A stretch of DNA of 19,112 nucleotides from DATDCV01 sp036524155. Its GTDB lineage: Bacteria > Verrucomicrobiota > Verrucomicrobiia > Limisphaerales > UBA8199. Each line of letters opens with the position of its first letter. Position 1 is the stretch's first letter. The translations under genes were made by a program, and so were the position numbers. Below are positions 7,678 through 14,708 of the stretch, piece by piece. The stretch is taken from the NCBI GenBank assembly GCA_036524155.1, contig DATDCV010000441.1:1-19112 (forward strand), in the 5' to 3' direction. The notes below the pieces were generated by a model that worked only from the letters and a program-made list of their open reading frames with translations, had not been told where the DNA came from and did no database searches.

Positions 7678-7785
7678 GAAGCTGTGAAAAAATTGAAAAC
7701 GGCCGAAACTGGCAATCGCAAATGGTTGGCCCTCAACGTGGGTGTTGAACGTTTACTCGCGCTCCGCCAATTTTTTCACACCTTC
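7678..7785. repeat. 18-bp inverted repeat with 72-bp interior
   Basis: GAAGCTGTGAAAAAATTG (7678-7695) and its reverse complement at 7768-7785 agree at 17 of 18 positions. The arms are AT-rich and unlike the surrounding GC-rich DNA, and the interior (7696-7767) has no evident gene. The structure starts two bases after the previous inverted repeat. It could be a tiny mobile-element remnant or a structured RNA. Confidence 0.65.
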
Positions 7786-7825
7786 TGAGCGGATACTGCC
7801 GGGCGTCGGCAGCGCGAGGAACGAC

Positions 7826-9523
7826 TTACTTGCCCGCGGGTTTCCACTCAAGCCGCTGGTGATCGGCCTTCAGACGCCGCTCGAGGGCGGGGTAGCTCAG
7901 TCTTTGGAGCGGAACGCCGGCGTCCAACGAGAGCGCGGCGGCGGTTGCGGCCGACTGGCCGAGGATCATGAACACCGGCTCCATCCGGATAGACCCATAG
8001 GCGATGTGCGTCGCTGACAAACAAATTGGGACCAGCAGGTTCTCGCAGTCGGCGGCTTTCGGAATAATCGAACGATAGGAAATCGGGTAAGGGGGAAAAC
8101 CGCCCACCTGGACGTCGCCTTCGTTTTCGGCGTGGCCGTTTTTGACGATCCGCCGACAGTTGTGCGAGTCCATAGTGTAAGCCGCCAATCCGACGGGATC
8201 CTCACATTTCAACCGGCCACGGCAATTGTGCTCGGTCATGACGTAATCCGACACCATTCGCCGGGCCTCGCGAATGTAGAGCTGGTGGGGCCAATTGTCG
8301 GTGTCGGGAAACTCATCCCTGGCCGGGCCCCACCGCTGCATCTCGGTGCGGAGGTTCTCCGGCACGCGCGGGCTGGTTGCGAGGAAATAAACAAAACCGC
8401 GCGTGTAATCGGTATGTGCCTGCCAAATCCCTGCCCGGGTCGCGTAATCGGCATTAGGATAATCGTAATTCTCGCCGATAAAGTCCGTCGAGAAACCGCC
8501 GTTATTGTTGATGTCGGTTTTGCCGTTGGGCATCCAAATTGGGTTCCAGAACTGATTAAGCTGCGGATTCTTGCCCGCCGCAACCAGCGCCTCCAGGTAA
8601 CGGGCGAGCAATTCGTACTTTGCGGGGTCATACTTCGGGGGAGCTTTGTGTGGCAACCGGTTTACCGAGTTCTGAGTGTAGCACAGGCGGAAATTATAAG
8701 CCTGAACTGACTTGTCCTCGACGCCCGGTTCGTCCGGACCGGAGTCTTGCAGGAAGGGAAGCAGCCCGCTTTTGGAGTCACCCGGCTTGCGATAAGGGTC
8801 AACCGGCACGGCGAACTGGTGCTTCGGCGTCTCGGCCCGAACTCCGTTGAGCGTCTCTTTGAAGGCGGAGTTTGCTTCCCGTCCCACGAAACAGGACACG
8901 CCGGCCTTGGCCATCAGATCGCCCTCGTAGGTCGCGTCGATGAACATCTGCGCGCGGAAGACTTTCCCGTTCTCCATCGTGATCTCCGAGATTCGGCCGT
9001 CGGCCTTCCGGACCGCCGCCAGGCGTTGGTGAAAATAGACCGGGATCCTGGCCTCGTTTACGAAAGCGAAGAATATATCCTCTGCTACGTGCGGCTCGAA
9101 TGTCCACATGGTGGCATCCGGGGAGGAAAGCTCTGCCCGGCTCGTGCGGCCGGCGCGTTGCTGGAAGTAATCGTCACGCGTTTCGAATTTCCAGGCGGCG
9201 TCGGTTGCATAGTGCTGAGCGACGCGGTGGTAAAATTCCCGCGCGATGCCCCCGATCGCATCCTTGTTCCCGATGTCGGTTGCGCCAAGGCCGCCTGACG
9301 TCATCCCGCCGAGGTGAGTGCCGAACTCGACGATCACCGCTGTCTTGCCCATACGGCTTGCCTGCACGCCGGTCGCCACCCCGCCGGCAGTGCCGCCATA
9401 TACGCAGATGTCAGCTTCAATTACTTCCGCACCCCGCCCTGTCGCCGCAGTCAGCAGCCCCGCCAATCCCAGTGCCAGCTCTGTGCTTGACACCAACCGT
9501 TTGACCTTCGCCGCATGCTCCAT
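7826..9523 (-). CDS. Exported FAD-dependent oxidoreductase (FAD_oxidored family)
   Basis: This 565-residue protein starts with a signal-peptide-like segment: basic MEHAAKVKR, then a hydrophobic stretch (about 16-28) and a likely cut near GRGA-E. The dinucleotide-binding motif follows at ICVYGGTAGGVAT (39-51), with LGGMTSGGLGATD (71-83) typical of this family. The C-terminal signature SATHIAYGSIRMEPVFMILG and GQSAATAAALSLD is also characteristic. Members are abundant in Verrucomicrobiota and Planctomycetes; substrates are mostly unknown and presumably organic. ATG 9523 is chosen over GTG 9538 because GGGAGG lies seven bases before it. The CII-like gene ends 46 bp upstream, so they may share a transcript. 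Whether export precedes or follows FAD loading (Tat or Sec) is unclear: no twin-arginine motif is visible. Confidence 0.9.
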   Translation of the reverse strand: MEHAAKVKRLVSSTELALGLAGLLTAATGRGAEVIEADICVYGGTAGGVATGVQASRMGKTAVIVEFGTHLGGMTSGGLGATDIGNKDAIGGIAREFYHRVAQHYATDAAWKFETRDDYFQQRAGRTSRAELSSPDATMWTFEPHVAEDIFFAFVNEARIPVYFHQRLAAVRKADGRISEITMENGKVFRAQMFIDATYEGDLMAKAGVSCFVGREANSAFKETLNGVRAETPKHQFAVPVDPYRKPGDSKSGLLPFLQDSGPDEPGVEDKSVQAYNFRLCYTQNSVNRLPHKAPPKYDPAKYELLARYLEALVAAGKNPQLNQFWNPIWMPNGKTDINNNGGFSTDFIGENYDYPNADYATRAGIWQAHTDYTRGFVYFLATSPRVPENLRTEMQRWGPARDEFPDTDNWPHQLYIREARRMVSDYVMTEHNCRGRLKCEDPVGLAAYTMDSHNCRRIVKNGHAENEGDVQVGGFPPYPISYRSIIPKAADCENLLVPICLSATHIAYGSIRMEPVFMILGQSAATAAALSLDAGVPLQRLSYPALERRLKADHQRLEWKPAGK

Positions 9524-9530
9524 CTTATTG

Positions 9531-9536
9531 CCTCCC
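9531..9536 (-). promoter_or_regulatory. Strong Shine-Dalgarno site of the FAD oxidoreductase
   Basis: GGGAGG on the minus strand stands seven bases before ATG 9523. It overlaps the alternative GTG start at 9538, which rules that start out in practice. Confidence 0.7.
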
Positions 9537-9569
9537 ACGTCTTGCGTTTCACGTCTCCTGCTCCACGCT

Positions 9570-10064
9570 TCATCGCTTCAAGCCCTTTAACACGTCATCC
9601 GCCTTATCTTTCAAAGGCTGAAAGCTTCCTTCCTCGCAGCAGGCGACAAAGCTCTCTGTTACCATCTTGAGTTCCTCCCAGCGCGCTCGGATTTGTTGCG
9701 ACTCCTTTTGGGTGACCTGGTTATCGGCCGCTGCCGACGCAATCACAGCCAGCAGGTCCGCGAATTCCTGCACAATCTGGTTGGTTGCCGGGATCAGATA
9801 GGAGGGATGCGGCCGGTTGGTTTTCGGGTTCAGAATGAAGAAGCCGCCGGCGCGCTGGCAAATCCACTGGATCAAGCGTCGGTCGTTGGTGCAGCGCAGC
9901 AGCGCGTCGAGGCGGTCCAAAGGATTGGTGCTGCCGCTTCCCGCGGCTTCGTCGGGCGGTTCCGCCCATTTGTAAATCATCGACAGCGACAACCCGAGTT
10001 CGGCCGACACCTGTTTGGGGCTGCACTGCTGGAAAACTTCGCGCAGGATCTCATGTGATTGCAT
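9570..10064 (-). CDS. CII-like HTH regulatory protein (phage CII/CP76-like family)
   Basis: The 164-residue protein begins MQSHEILREVFQQCSPKQVS. It has a helix-turn-helix at about 14-35 (SPKQVSAELGLSLSMIYKWA) and then PLDRLDALLRCTNDRRLIQW and CQRAGGFFI, a pattern known from the phage-regulator CII family (Pfam Phage_CP76). The C-terminal half (DLLAVIASAAADNQVTQKES onwards) is probably helical. ATG 10064 is preferred: residues from further upstream in this frame look like random antisense-type sequence, low in conservation and rich in Arg, Ser and Ala. No other phage gene is near, so it seems to be a chromosomal regulator. The target is unknown; the oxidoreductase 46 bp downstream is one candidate. 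Confidence 0.75.
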   Translation of the reverse strand: MQSHEILREVFQQCSPKQVSAELGLSLSMIYKWAEPPDEAAGSGSTNPLDRLDALLRCTNDRRLIQWICQRAGGFFILNPKTNRPHPSYLIPATNQIVQEFADLLAVIASAAADNQVTQKESQQIRARWEELKMVTESFVACCEEGSFQPLKDKADDVLKGLKR

Positions 10065-10193
10065 GGCCAAACATTGAAAAAGGACGCTTCGGTTTGCAAG
10101 GCAAGAAGCGGACCCTTGCGCCGCCGCCGCGCTGTAAGGTTCGACTATCGGGCAGCTCATCCCCCTCCGATGCCTGAAATCAGAACTCATAGC

Positions 10194-10216
10194 AGCCCTT
10201 GCCCTCGGGTTGGGCT
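10194..10216. other. Hairpin after the two-TM membrane protein gene
   Basis: AGCCC, CCC, GGG and GGGCT pair as a nested stem over 23 bases. It lies 19 bases past the stop of the minus-strand gene ending at 10235. No T-tract follows, so a role in termination is only possible. Confidence 0.25.
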
Positions 10217-10234
10217 CGCCTCCTGAGCGTGTCA

Positions 10235-11002
10235 TCAAAGGACCGGGGCAGGGGACGAAGGCGCGGTCGAGACTTTAGCGGACGATTGGGTCTCCGGCGG
10301 TTGAAGGTTTTCGAGGATCGTGATCTTTTGCCAGATTTTGCGCGAGAACCCGGCGGTGAGATCCTCCACGTCATCGACGGCGTCGAGGAGGATGGGGTCC
10401 TGGAAGCTCTGCGCATAGAGCGCGGCGACTTTGCTGATGAGGGCCATCGCGTCGCTGCAGTAAGCAAGGTAGCGGGTGAGCTCCAGGACAGTCATCTGGC
10501 GTTTGGGCGTGGAGCACGCGAGCGAAGTTCGCACGGCGATTTCAGGGTCCTTGGTGAGTTGGTGCATGTCGACTATATGCGCGAGAGCCCGGAGTTCATG
10601 GATCGCTCGGAGGCTGCGATGGCGTTTGATGCGATTTTCCCAACTCACAAGGAAGAGAATTGCGGCGCCGATGAAGACCACCGAGCTGATGCTGGCATCG
10701 AGGGCCTGGACGGAGTTGGTGAAATCGTTGAATTGGAATTGGCGAATGTGAATCAGCAACTCCAGCAGCAGAAGAAGAATAGACAGGCTCAACAGCCCGG
10801 CCCCCGCGCGCAGCAGCAGGTGAGGGCGCTGGATCCAGCGCGTGCGTTTTACGGCTTCCTCGGCGACGCCGAGCAGTTCGAAGATGACCGTGCCCAGGCC
10901 GGAGCCGGGAAACCGCTCCTCGATGCGGCCGTGCAGCGACTGGACTGTCTCGATGATCTTCTGCGGATCGAGGCGGCGGAACTTCGCGAAGGTCTCGTCC
11001 AT
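10235..11002 (-). CDS. Conserved two-TM membrane protein of unknown function
   Basis: I do not recognise a function. The 255-residue protein has a soluble N-terminus (1-60), two likely membrane helices at 62-84 (Leu-rich) and 105-121, and a longer C-terminal soluble part. The motif RAIHELRALAHIVDMHQLTK (132-151) just after the second helix recalls a family of uncharacterised bacterial proteins, and probably marks its functional core. The C-terminus (about 235-255) is rich in Pro, Ser and Ala and looks disordered. ATG 11002 has a -10-like TATAAG (11022-11017) close upstream but no clear -35 box. The gene is divergent from the glucan phosphorylase, with 157 bp between the two starts. Confidence 0.75.
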   Translation of the reverse strand: MDETFAKFRRLDPQKIIETVQSLHGRIEERFPGSGLGTVIFELLGVAEEAVKRTRWIQRPHLLLRAGAGLLSLSILLLLLELLIHIRQFQFNDFTNSVQALDASISSVVFIGAAILFLVSWENRIKRHRSLRAIHELRALAHIVDMHQLTKDPEIAVRTSLACSTPKRQMTVLELTRYLAYCSDAMALISKVAALYAQSFQDPILLDAVDDVEDLTAGFSRKIWQKITILENLQPPETQSSAKVSTAPSSPAPVL

Positions 11003-11159
11003 GCCCCGGTTGATAGCTTATATTCGCGGGAAAGTCGATGGCCGATCGGCGAACCGCCGAGCAGGATCGATTTTATTTGCGGTGGTTGGGGACCATTACT
11101 ACGGTGAGAGCGGCAGTTAACTTGCCTGAGTGTTTTTGCAGGGCAGGGGATTGCCAGCT

Positions 11160-13337
11160 ATGACGAAACAGCCGCTAACCAGCGAAGAACTGAAGGAATT
11201 GATGTCGGGCTTGAACAAACTGGCCCGGAATCTTTGGTGGACCTGGGACCAGGAAGCGCAGGAGATCTTCCAGGAGCTCTCCCCGCGCGGATGGCAGAAC
11301 CTTTATCACAACGCGGTTGCCATTCTCCATGAGGTTTCCGAGGAAGAGCTGCGCGCGCGGCTGCAAGACCTCGATTTCGCCGAGCGGGTGCGAGGGGTGC
11401 TGCGCACGTTCGAGACTTATATGCGCGAGACCGACACTTGGGCACGCGCCCAGGCGCCTCAACTCGTCTCCAAACCGGTCGCCTACTTCTCCGCTGAATT
11501 CGGATTTCACGAGACGTTGCCTATCGCGGCAGGCGGCTTGGGCATGCTGGCGGGTGACCACACCAAATCGGCGAGCGACCTGGGTTTGGGTTTTGTCGGG
11601 TTGAGCCTTTTCTATCGGGAAGGTTATTTCCAGCAGGCGATCGACTCGAATAACTGGCAGACGGAGTATTACACCCTCCTCAATCCGAAGAACCTGCCGA
11701 TGGAGCCCGTGCTGAACGCGAAGGGCGATCCGCTCGTCTGCCAGGTGGAGATCGGCATGAACCAGGTGGCTTTCCAGGCCTGGCGGGTCAACGTGGGCCG
11801 CGTCGCGGTATACCTTCTGGACTCCAACCGACCCGAGAACGAGCAGCATTTTCGCGATTTGACGCAGCGGGTTTACGGCGGCGACAGCACGACGCGAATC
11901 ATGCAGGAGATTCTGCTGGGGATCGGCGGTGTGCGGCTGCTCCGGGCGCTCGGCGTGCAGCCTTCGGTGTTTCACATGAACGAAGGCCACGCCGCGTTCC
12001 TCACCTTGGAACTGGTGAAGGAAAAGATGGCCGCGGGAGCGTCCCTCCACGACGCCCTGGATCGCACCCGCCAGGAATGCATTTTCACCACTCACACCCC
12101 CGTCGAGGCGGGCCATGACCGTTTTAGCGCCGACCTGATGGAGTACGCCATGCACCGGTTTCGTCAGCAAATTCCGGCGCCGTTCGGGGAACTGATGAAG
12201 CTCGGCCGTGTGGATCCAAAGAACCTGCAGGAACCGTTCTGCATGACGGTGCTGGCGCTAAAGCTCTCGCGCGCTGCCAATGCCGTCAGCGAGTTGCACG
12301 GGCGGGTGAGCCGGCACATGTGGCATTGCCTTTACAAAGACAAACCGGTGGAGCAGGTGCCCATCGGGCATATCACCAACGGCGTCCATCTGCTCGGGTG
12401 GATGAAGGGAACAGCGCGGCGTTCGATGCGGCGCAAACTGACGGGCCGCTCCGTCAACTCCGTTCCCGAATCGCTGCGGGCGACGAATCTGGACTGGGAG
12501 AAACGCCTCGAGGACCCCGCATTCTGGCGCCACATGGCCGACAGCGTGTTCGTATCTGATGAAGAGATTTGGGCCTTGCGCTATAAACTGCGGCGTGAGC
12601 TGATTGAGTTTGCGCGCCGCCGGCTGCTGATCCAGCGCCAGCGTCTCACCCACGGCGATTTCATCGCCTTCGACCAATTGCTCAACCCGGATGCCTTGAC
12701 CATCGGCTTCGCCCGACGCTTTGCGACTTACAAACGCGCCCCGCTGATCTTTCAGCAATTCGAGAATATCGTAAAGCTGACCCGCGATAAGAGCCGGCCG
12801 GTCCAGTTTGTTTTCGCCGGCAAAGCGCACCCTCGCGACGACGACGGGAAACGCTACATCCAGCACATCATCCACCTGAGCAAGTATAGCGATTTGCAGG
12901 GCCACCTGATCTTTATCGAGAATTACGACATGCATGTCGCTCGGCAAATGGTGTCCGGGTGCGACGTGTGGCTCAACAACCCGCGCCGCCCCCTGGAAGC
13001 CTCCGGCACCAGCGGCATGAAAGCCGGCTGCCACGGCTGTCTTAACCTGAGCATCCTCGATGGCTGGTGGCGTGAGGGCTTTGATGGCACCAACGGATTT
13101 GCTATCGGTCCGGATTCTCATCCCGCGTCGGTCGAAGAGCAGGACCGCGTCGACAGCGCCAACCTCTACAAGGTGCTCACCGAGGAGGTCGTGCCGCTCT
13201 TCTTTGATCGTGACACCCACGGAATCCCGCGGAAGTGGATTCAACGAATTCGCCGCGCGATGGTGACTCTCGTGCCGCAGTTTACGACTGACCGGATGGT
13301 GAAGGAATATGCCGAGAAGTATTACCTGACGAAATAG
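11160..13337 (+). CDS. glgP: Alpha-glucan phosphorylase (GT35, DUF3417-containing type)
   Basis: The enzyme cuts glucose units from the ends of glycogen or maltodextrin with phosphate, giving glucose-1-phosphate; it needs pyridoxal phosphate. The 725-residue form is the short-to-medium branch with the N-terminal LARNLWWTWD motif (about 21-30). Further motifs are VAYFSAEFGFHETLP, GGLGMLAGDH, HMNEGHAAF, TTHTPVEAGHDRF and the cofactor segment EASGTSGMKAG, whose Lys621 should hold the PLP. ATG 11160 is chosen; GTG 11130 would add ten residues with no family match. An AGGGGA run lies about ten bases before the ATG. The product glucose-1-phosphate is the natural substrate of the GalU encoded at 6624-7514. 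It is the first of three plus-strand genes. Confidence 0.95.
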   Translation: MTKQPLTSEELKELMSGLNKLARNLWWTWDQEAQEIFQELSPRGWQNLYHNAVAILHEVSEEELRARLQDLDFAERVRGVLRTFETYMRETDTWARAQAPQLVSKPVAYFSAEFGFHETLPIAAGGLGMLAGDHTKSASDLGLGFVGLSLFYREGYFQQAIDSNNWQTEYYTLLNPKNLPMEPVLNAKGDPLVCQVEIGMNQVAFQAWRVNVGRVAVYLLDSNRPENEQHFRDLTQRVYGGDSTTRIMQEILLGIGGVRLLRALGVQPSVFHMNEGHAAFLTLELVKEKMAAGASLHDALDRTRQECIFTTHTPVEAGHDRFSADLMEYAMHRFRQQIPAPFGELMKLGRVDPKNLQEPFCMTVLALKLSRAANAVSELHGRVSRHMWHCLYKDKPVEQVPIGHITNGVHLLGWMKGTARRSMRRKLTGRSVNSVPESLRATNLDWEKRLEDPAFWRHMADSVFVSDEEIWALRYKLRRELIEFARRRLLIQRQRLTHGDFIAFDQLLNPDALTIGFARRFATYKRAPLIFQQFENIVKLTRDKSRPVQFVFAGKAHPRDDDGKRYIQHIIHLSKYSDLQGHLIFIENYDMHVARQMVSGCDVWLNNPRRPLEASGTSGMKAGCHGCLNLSILDGWWREGFDGTNGFAIGPDSHPASVEEQDRVDSANLYKVLTEEVVPLFFDRDTHGIPRKWIQRIRRAMVTLVPQFTTDRMVKEYAEKYYLTK

Positions 13338-13376
13338 GGCGAGGTTCCTTTGCGAGGCAGCATAGCTCGGCGGCGT

Positions 13377-13405
13377 TTGCGAAGCAGGCGATCTGCACTT
13401 ATAGT
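13377..13405 (+). promoter_or_regulatory. Candidate leaderless promoter of the 204-residue exported protein
   Basis: TTGCGA (13377-13382) and TATAGT (13400-13405) are 17 bases apart, matching consensus at 4/6 and 5/6. The ATG at 13413 begins seven bases after the -10 box, about where transcription would start. No Shine-Dalgarno site is present. Confidence 0.5.
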
Positions 13406-13412
13406 CTCACCG

Positions 13413-14027
13413 ATGAAAACTTTGACTAAATATTGCGGCCGGAAAGCAGCGGGTGTCTTATTTCTAGCCTGGGGGCTGAGTTTTGCCGCCCAGGGAGGCG
13501 AAAAGACCGCGTTTGATCTTGTCAAGGAGGGCAACCGGTTCGTGGGGGAACAGGCCAAAGACAAAATCGTCCAGGTCCGGTCGGACAAATCCGTCGGCTC
13601 CCTGACGCCCACGGTTTGGTATGTGGTTTACTATGACAACACCGCCACGCTGAAAGCGGTCGAAGTCAAGTTCGGCGCGGGTGAAATGCTCAAGGTCAAA
13701 CGGCCGATGCGCCTGCTTGAGCCGGTGACCGGGGGAGATGAAGCCTTGGACCGCGCGAAGCTGAAGATCGATTCGGACGAAGCGGCAAAGATAGCGCTGA
13801 AGGAACCGCTTCTGCAGAATCTAAAGGTCACAGCCACTCAACTGAAGCTGGAGCGTGTCCGGGAGACAGTTCTGGGTGAAAGCGGCGGGCAAGCCGCCTG
13901 GAAAGTGAAGCTGTGGGCGGCCAAACTGCGGAATCCGAATCGGGACGCCGACATTGGGGAGGTTTGGGTTGCTGCGTCCGACGGCAAGGTCGTAAAGAAC
14001 GACCTGCACATTGATCGGGTGGACTGA
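13413..14027 (+). CDS. Exported protein of unknown function
   Basis: I do not recognise this 204-residue protein as a named family. It begins MKTLTKYCGRKAAGVLFLAW and has a typical Sec signal peptide: basic start, hydrophobic run at about 13-24, and a likely cut after FAAQG or near it. The mature part is rich in Lys and Val. The end (about 170-204), including WKVKLWAAKLRN, EVWVAASDGKV and a terminal IDRVD, looks like a small beta-rich PepSY-like unit, but that is only an impression. The start is set by the signal peptide; in-frame residues upstream are Arg-rich and unlikely. A promoter-like sequence ends at the ATG. The glycosyltransferase gene starts three bases after its stop, so they form an operon and may act together at the envelope. 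Confidence 0.75.
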   Translation: MKTLTKYCGRKAAGVLFLAWGLSFAAQGGEKTAFDLVKEGNRFVGEQAKDKIVQVRSDKSVGSLTPTVWYVVYYDNTATLKAVEVKFGAGEMLKVKRPMRLLEPVTGGDEALDRAKLKIDSDEAAKIALKEPLLQNLKVTATQLKLERVRETVLGESGGQAAWKVKLWAAKLRNPNRDADIGEVWVAASDGKVVKNDLHIDRVD

Positions 14028-14030
14028 TTT

Positions 14031-14708
14031 GTGCGGATGGATTGTCGGAAGAGTTGCGCAGCCTTGATTCCCTGCCTCAACGAAGCGCCGACGATCGGGC
14101 TTCTCGTGGAGGAGGTGCGGCAATACGTCGAAATGGTTTTTGTCATCGACGATGGCTCGTCCGATCGGACGGCTGAGCGGGCCGCCGGTGCTGGCGCCAG
14201 GGTCATCCCCCACGTGCAGAACCAGGGAAAAGGCGCGGCTTTGCAGAGTGGTTGGAAGGCGGCTCGCGAGGGAGGTTTTCAATGGGTATTAACGCTCGAC
14301 GGCGACGGACAACACTCCCCCGCCGACATCCCGGCGTTTTTTGACTGCGCCGCGCGCACCTCGGCTGCCCTTGTCGTGGGCAATCGAATGAACGCCCCGC
14401 ATAAGATGCCCCGGCTGCGGCGATTGGTGAACCGCTGGATGAGCCGGCGCCTTTCGGGGTTGGCCGGCCAGACCTTGCCTGATTCGCAATGCGGTTTCCG
14501 CCTGTTGAACCTCGCCGTTCTTGGGTCCCTTCCGATCACTTCACAGCGTTTTGAAGTTGAGTCGGAGGTACTGCTGGCCTTTGCCCGGGGCGGCCACCGC
14601 ATCGAGTTCGTGCCCATACAGTCGCTCTACAAAAGCGAACAGAGCAAGATCCACCCGGTCAGGGACGCCCTGCGCTGGCTGCGATGGTGGCGGAAGGCGA
14701 CCCGATGA
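14031..14708 (+). CDS. GT2-family glycosyltransferase (dolichol-phosphate mannosyltransferase-like)
   Basis: This 225-residue GT-A enzyme resembles polyprenyl-phosphate sugar transferases without a membrane domain. It shows AALIPCLNEAPTIG (10-23), VIDDGSSDRT (38-47) and the metal-binding LDGDGQH, then the family's DSQCGFRLL and RFEVESEVLL, which are common in DPM1-like proteins. It probably passes a sugar from a nucleotide carrier to a lipid or other acceptor at the inner membrane. GTG 14031 is chosen because GGTGGA (14018-14023) is seven bases before it; ATG 14037 would remove only two residues. It is translationally close to the exported-protein gene. Its last 50 bases overlap the end of the convergent ABC transporter gene. 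Confidence 0.88.
   Translation: MRMDCRKSCAALIPCLNEAPTIGLLVEEVRQYVEMVFVIDDGSSDRTAERAAGAGARVIPHVQNQGKGAALQSGWKAAREGGFQWVLTLDGDGQHSPADIPAFFDCAARTSAALVVGNRMNAPHKMPRLRRLVNRWMSRRLSGLAGQTLPDSQCGFRLLNLAVLGSLPITSQRFEVESEVLLAFARGGHRIEFVPIQSLYKSEQSKIHPVRDALRWLRWWRKATR

Larger units (their letters stand above)
7515..7825. other. Gene-free 311-bp stretch between galU and the FAD oxidoreductase
   Basis: No frame here looks coding. It holds the galU promoter candidate and two inverted-repeat structures (7584-7675 and 7678-7785). The oxidoreductase gene on the same strand ends at 7826, so read-through into galU may be blocked by these hairpins. Neither structure is followed by a clear T-tract in the minus direction. 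Confidence 0.7.

Noticed and set aside
10065..10238. 58-residue N-terminal extension of the CII-like protein
   Set aside because: The extra part has no HTH-family match and looks like intergenic sequence; ATG 10064 starts the conserved region.
11175..13244. Two long minus-strand open frames opposite the glucan phosphorylase
   Set aside because: The phosphorylase is conserved along its full length; the antisense frames show no domain or sensible composition.
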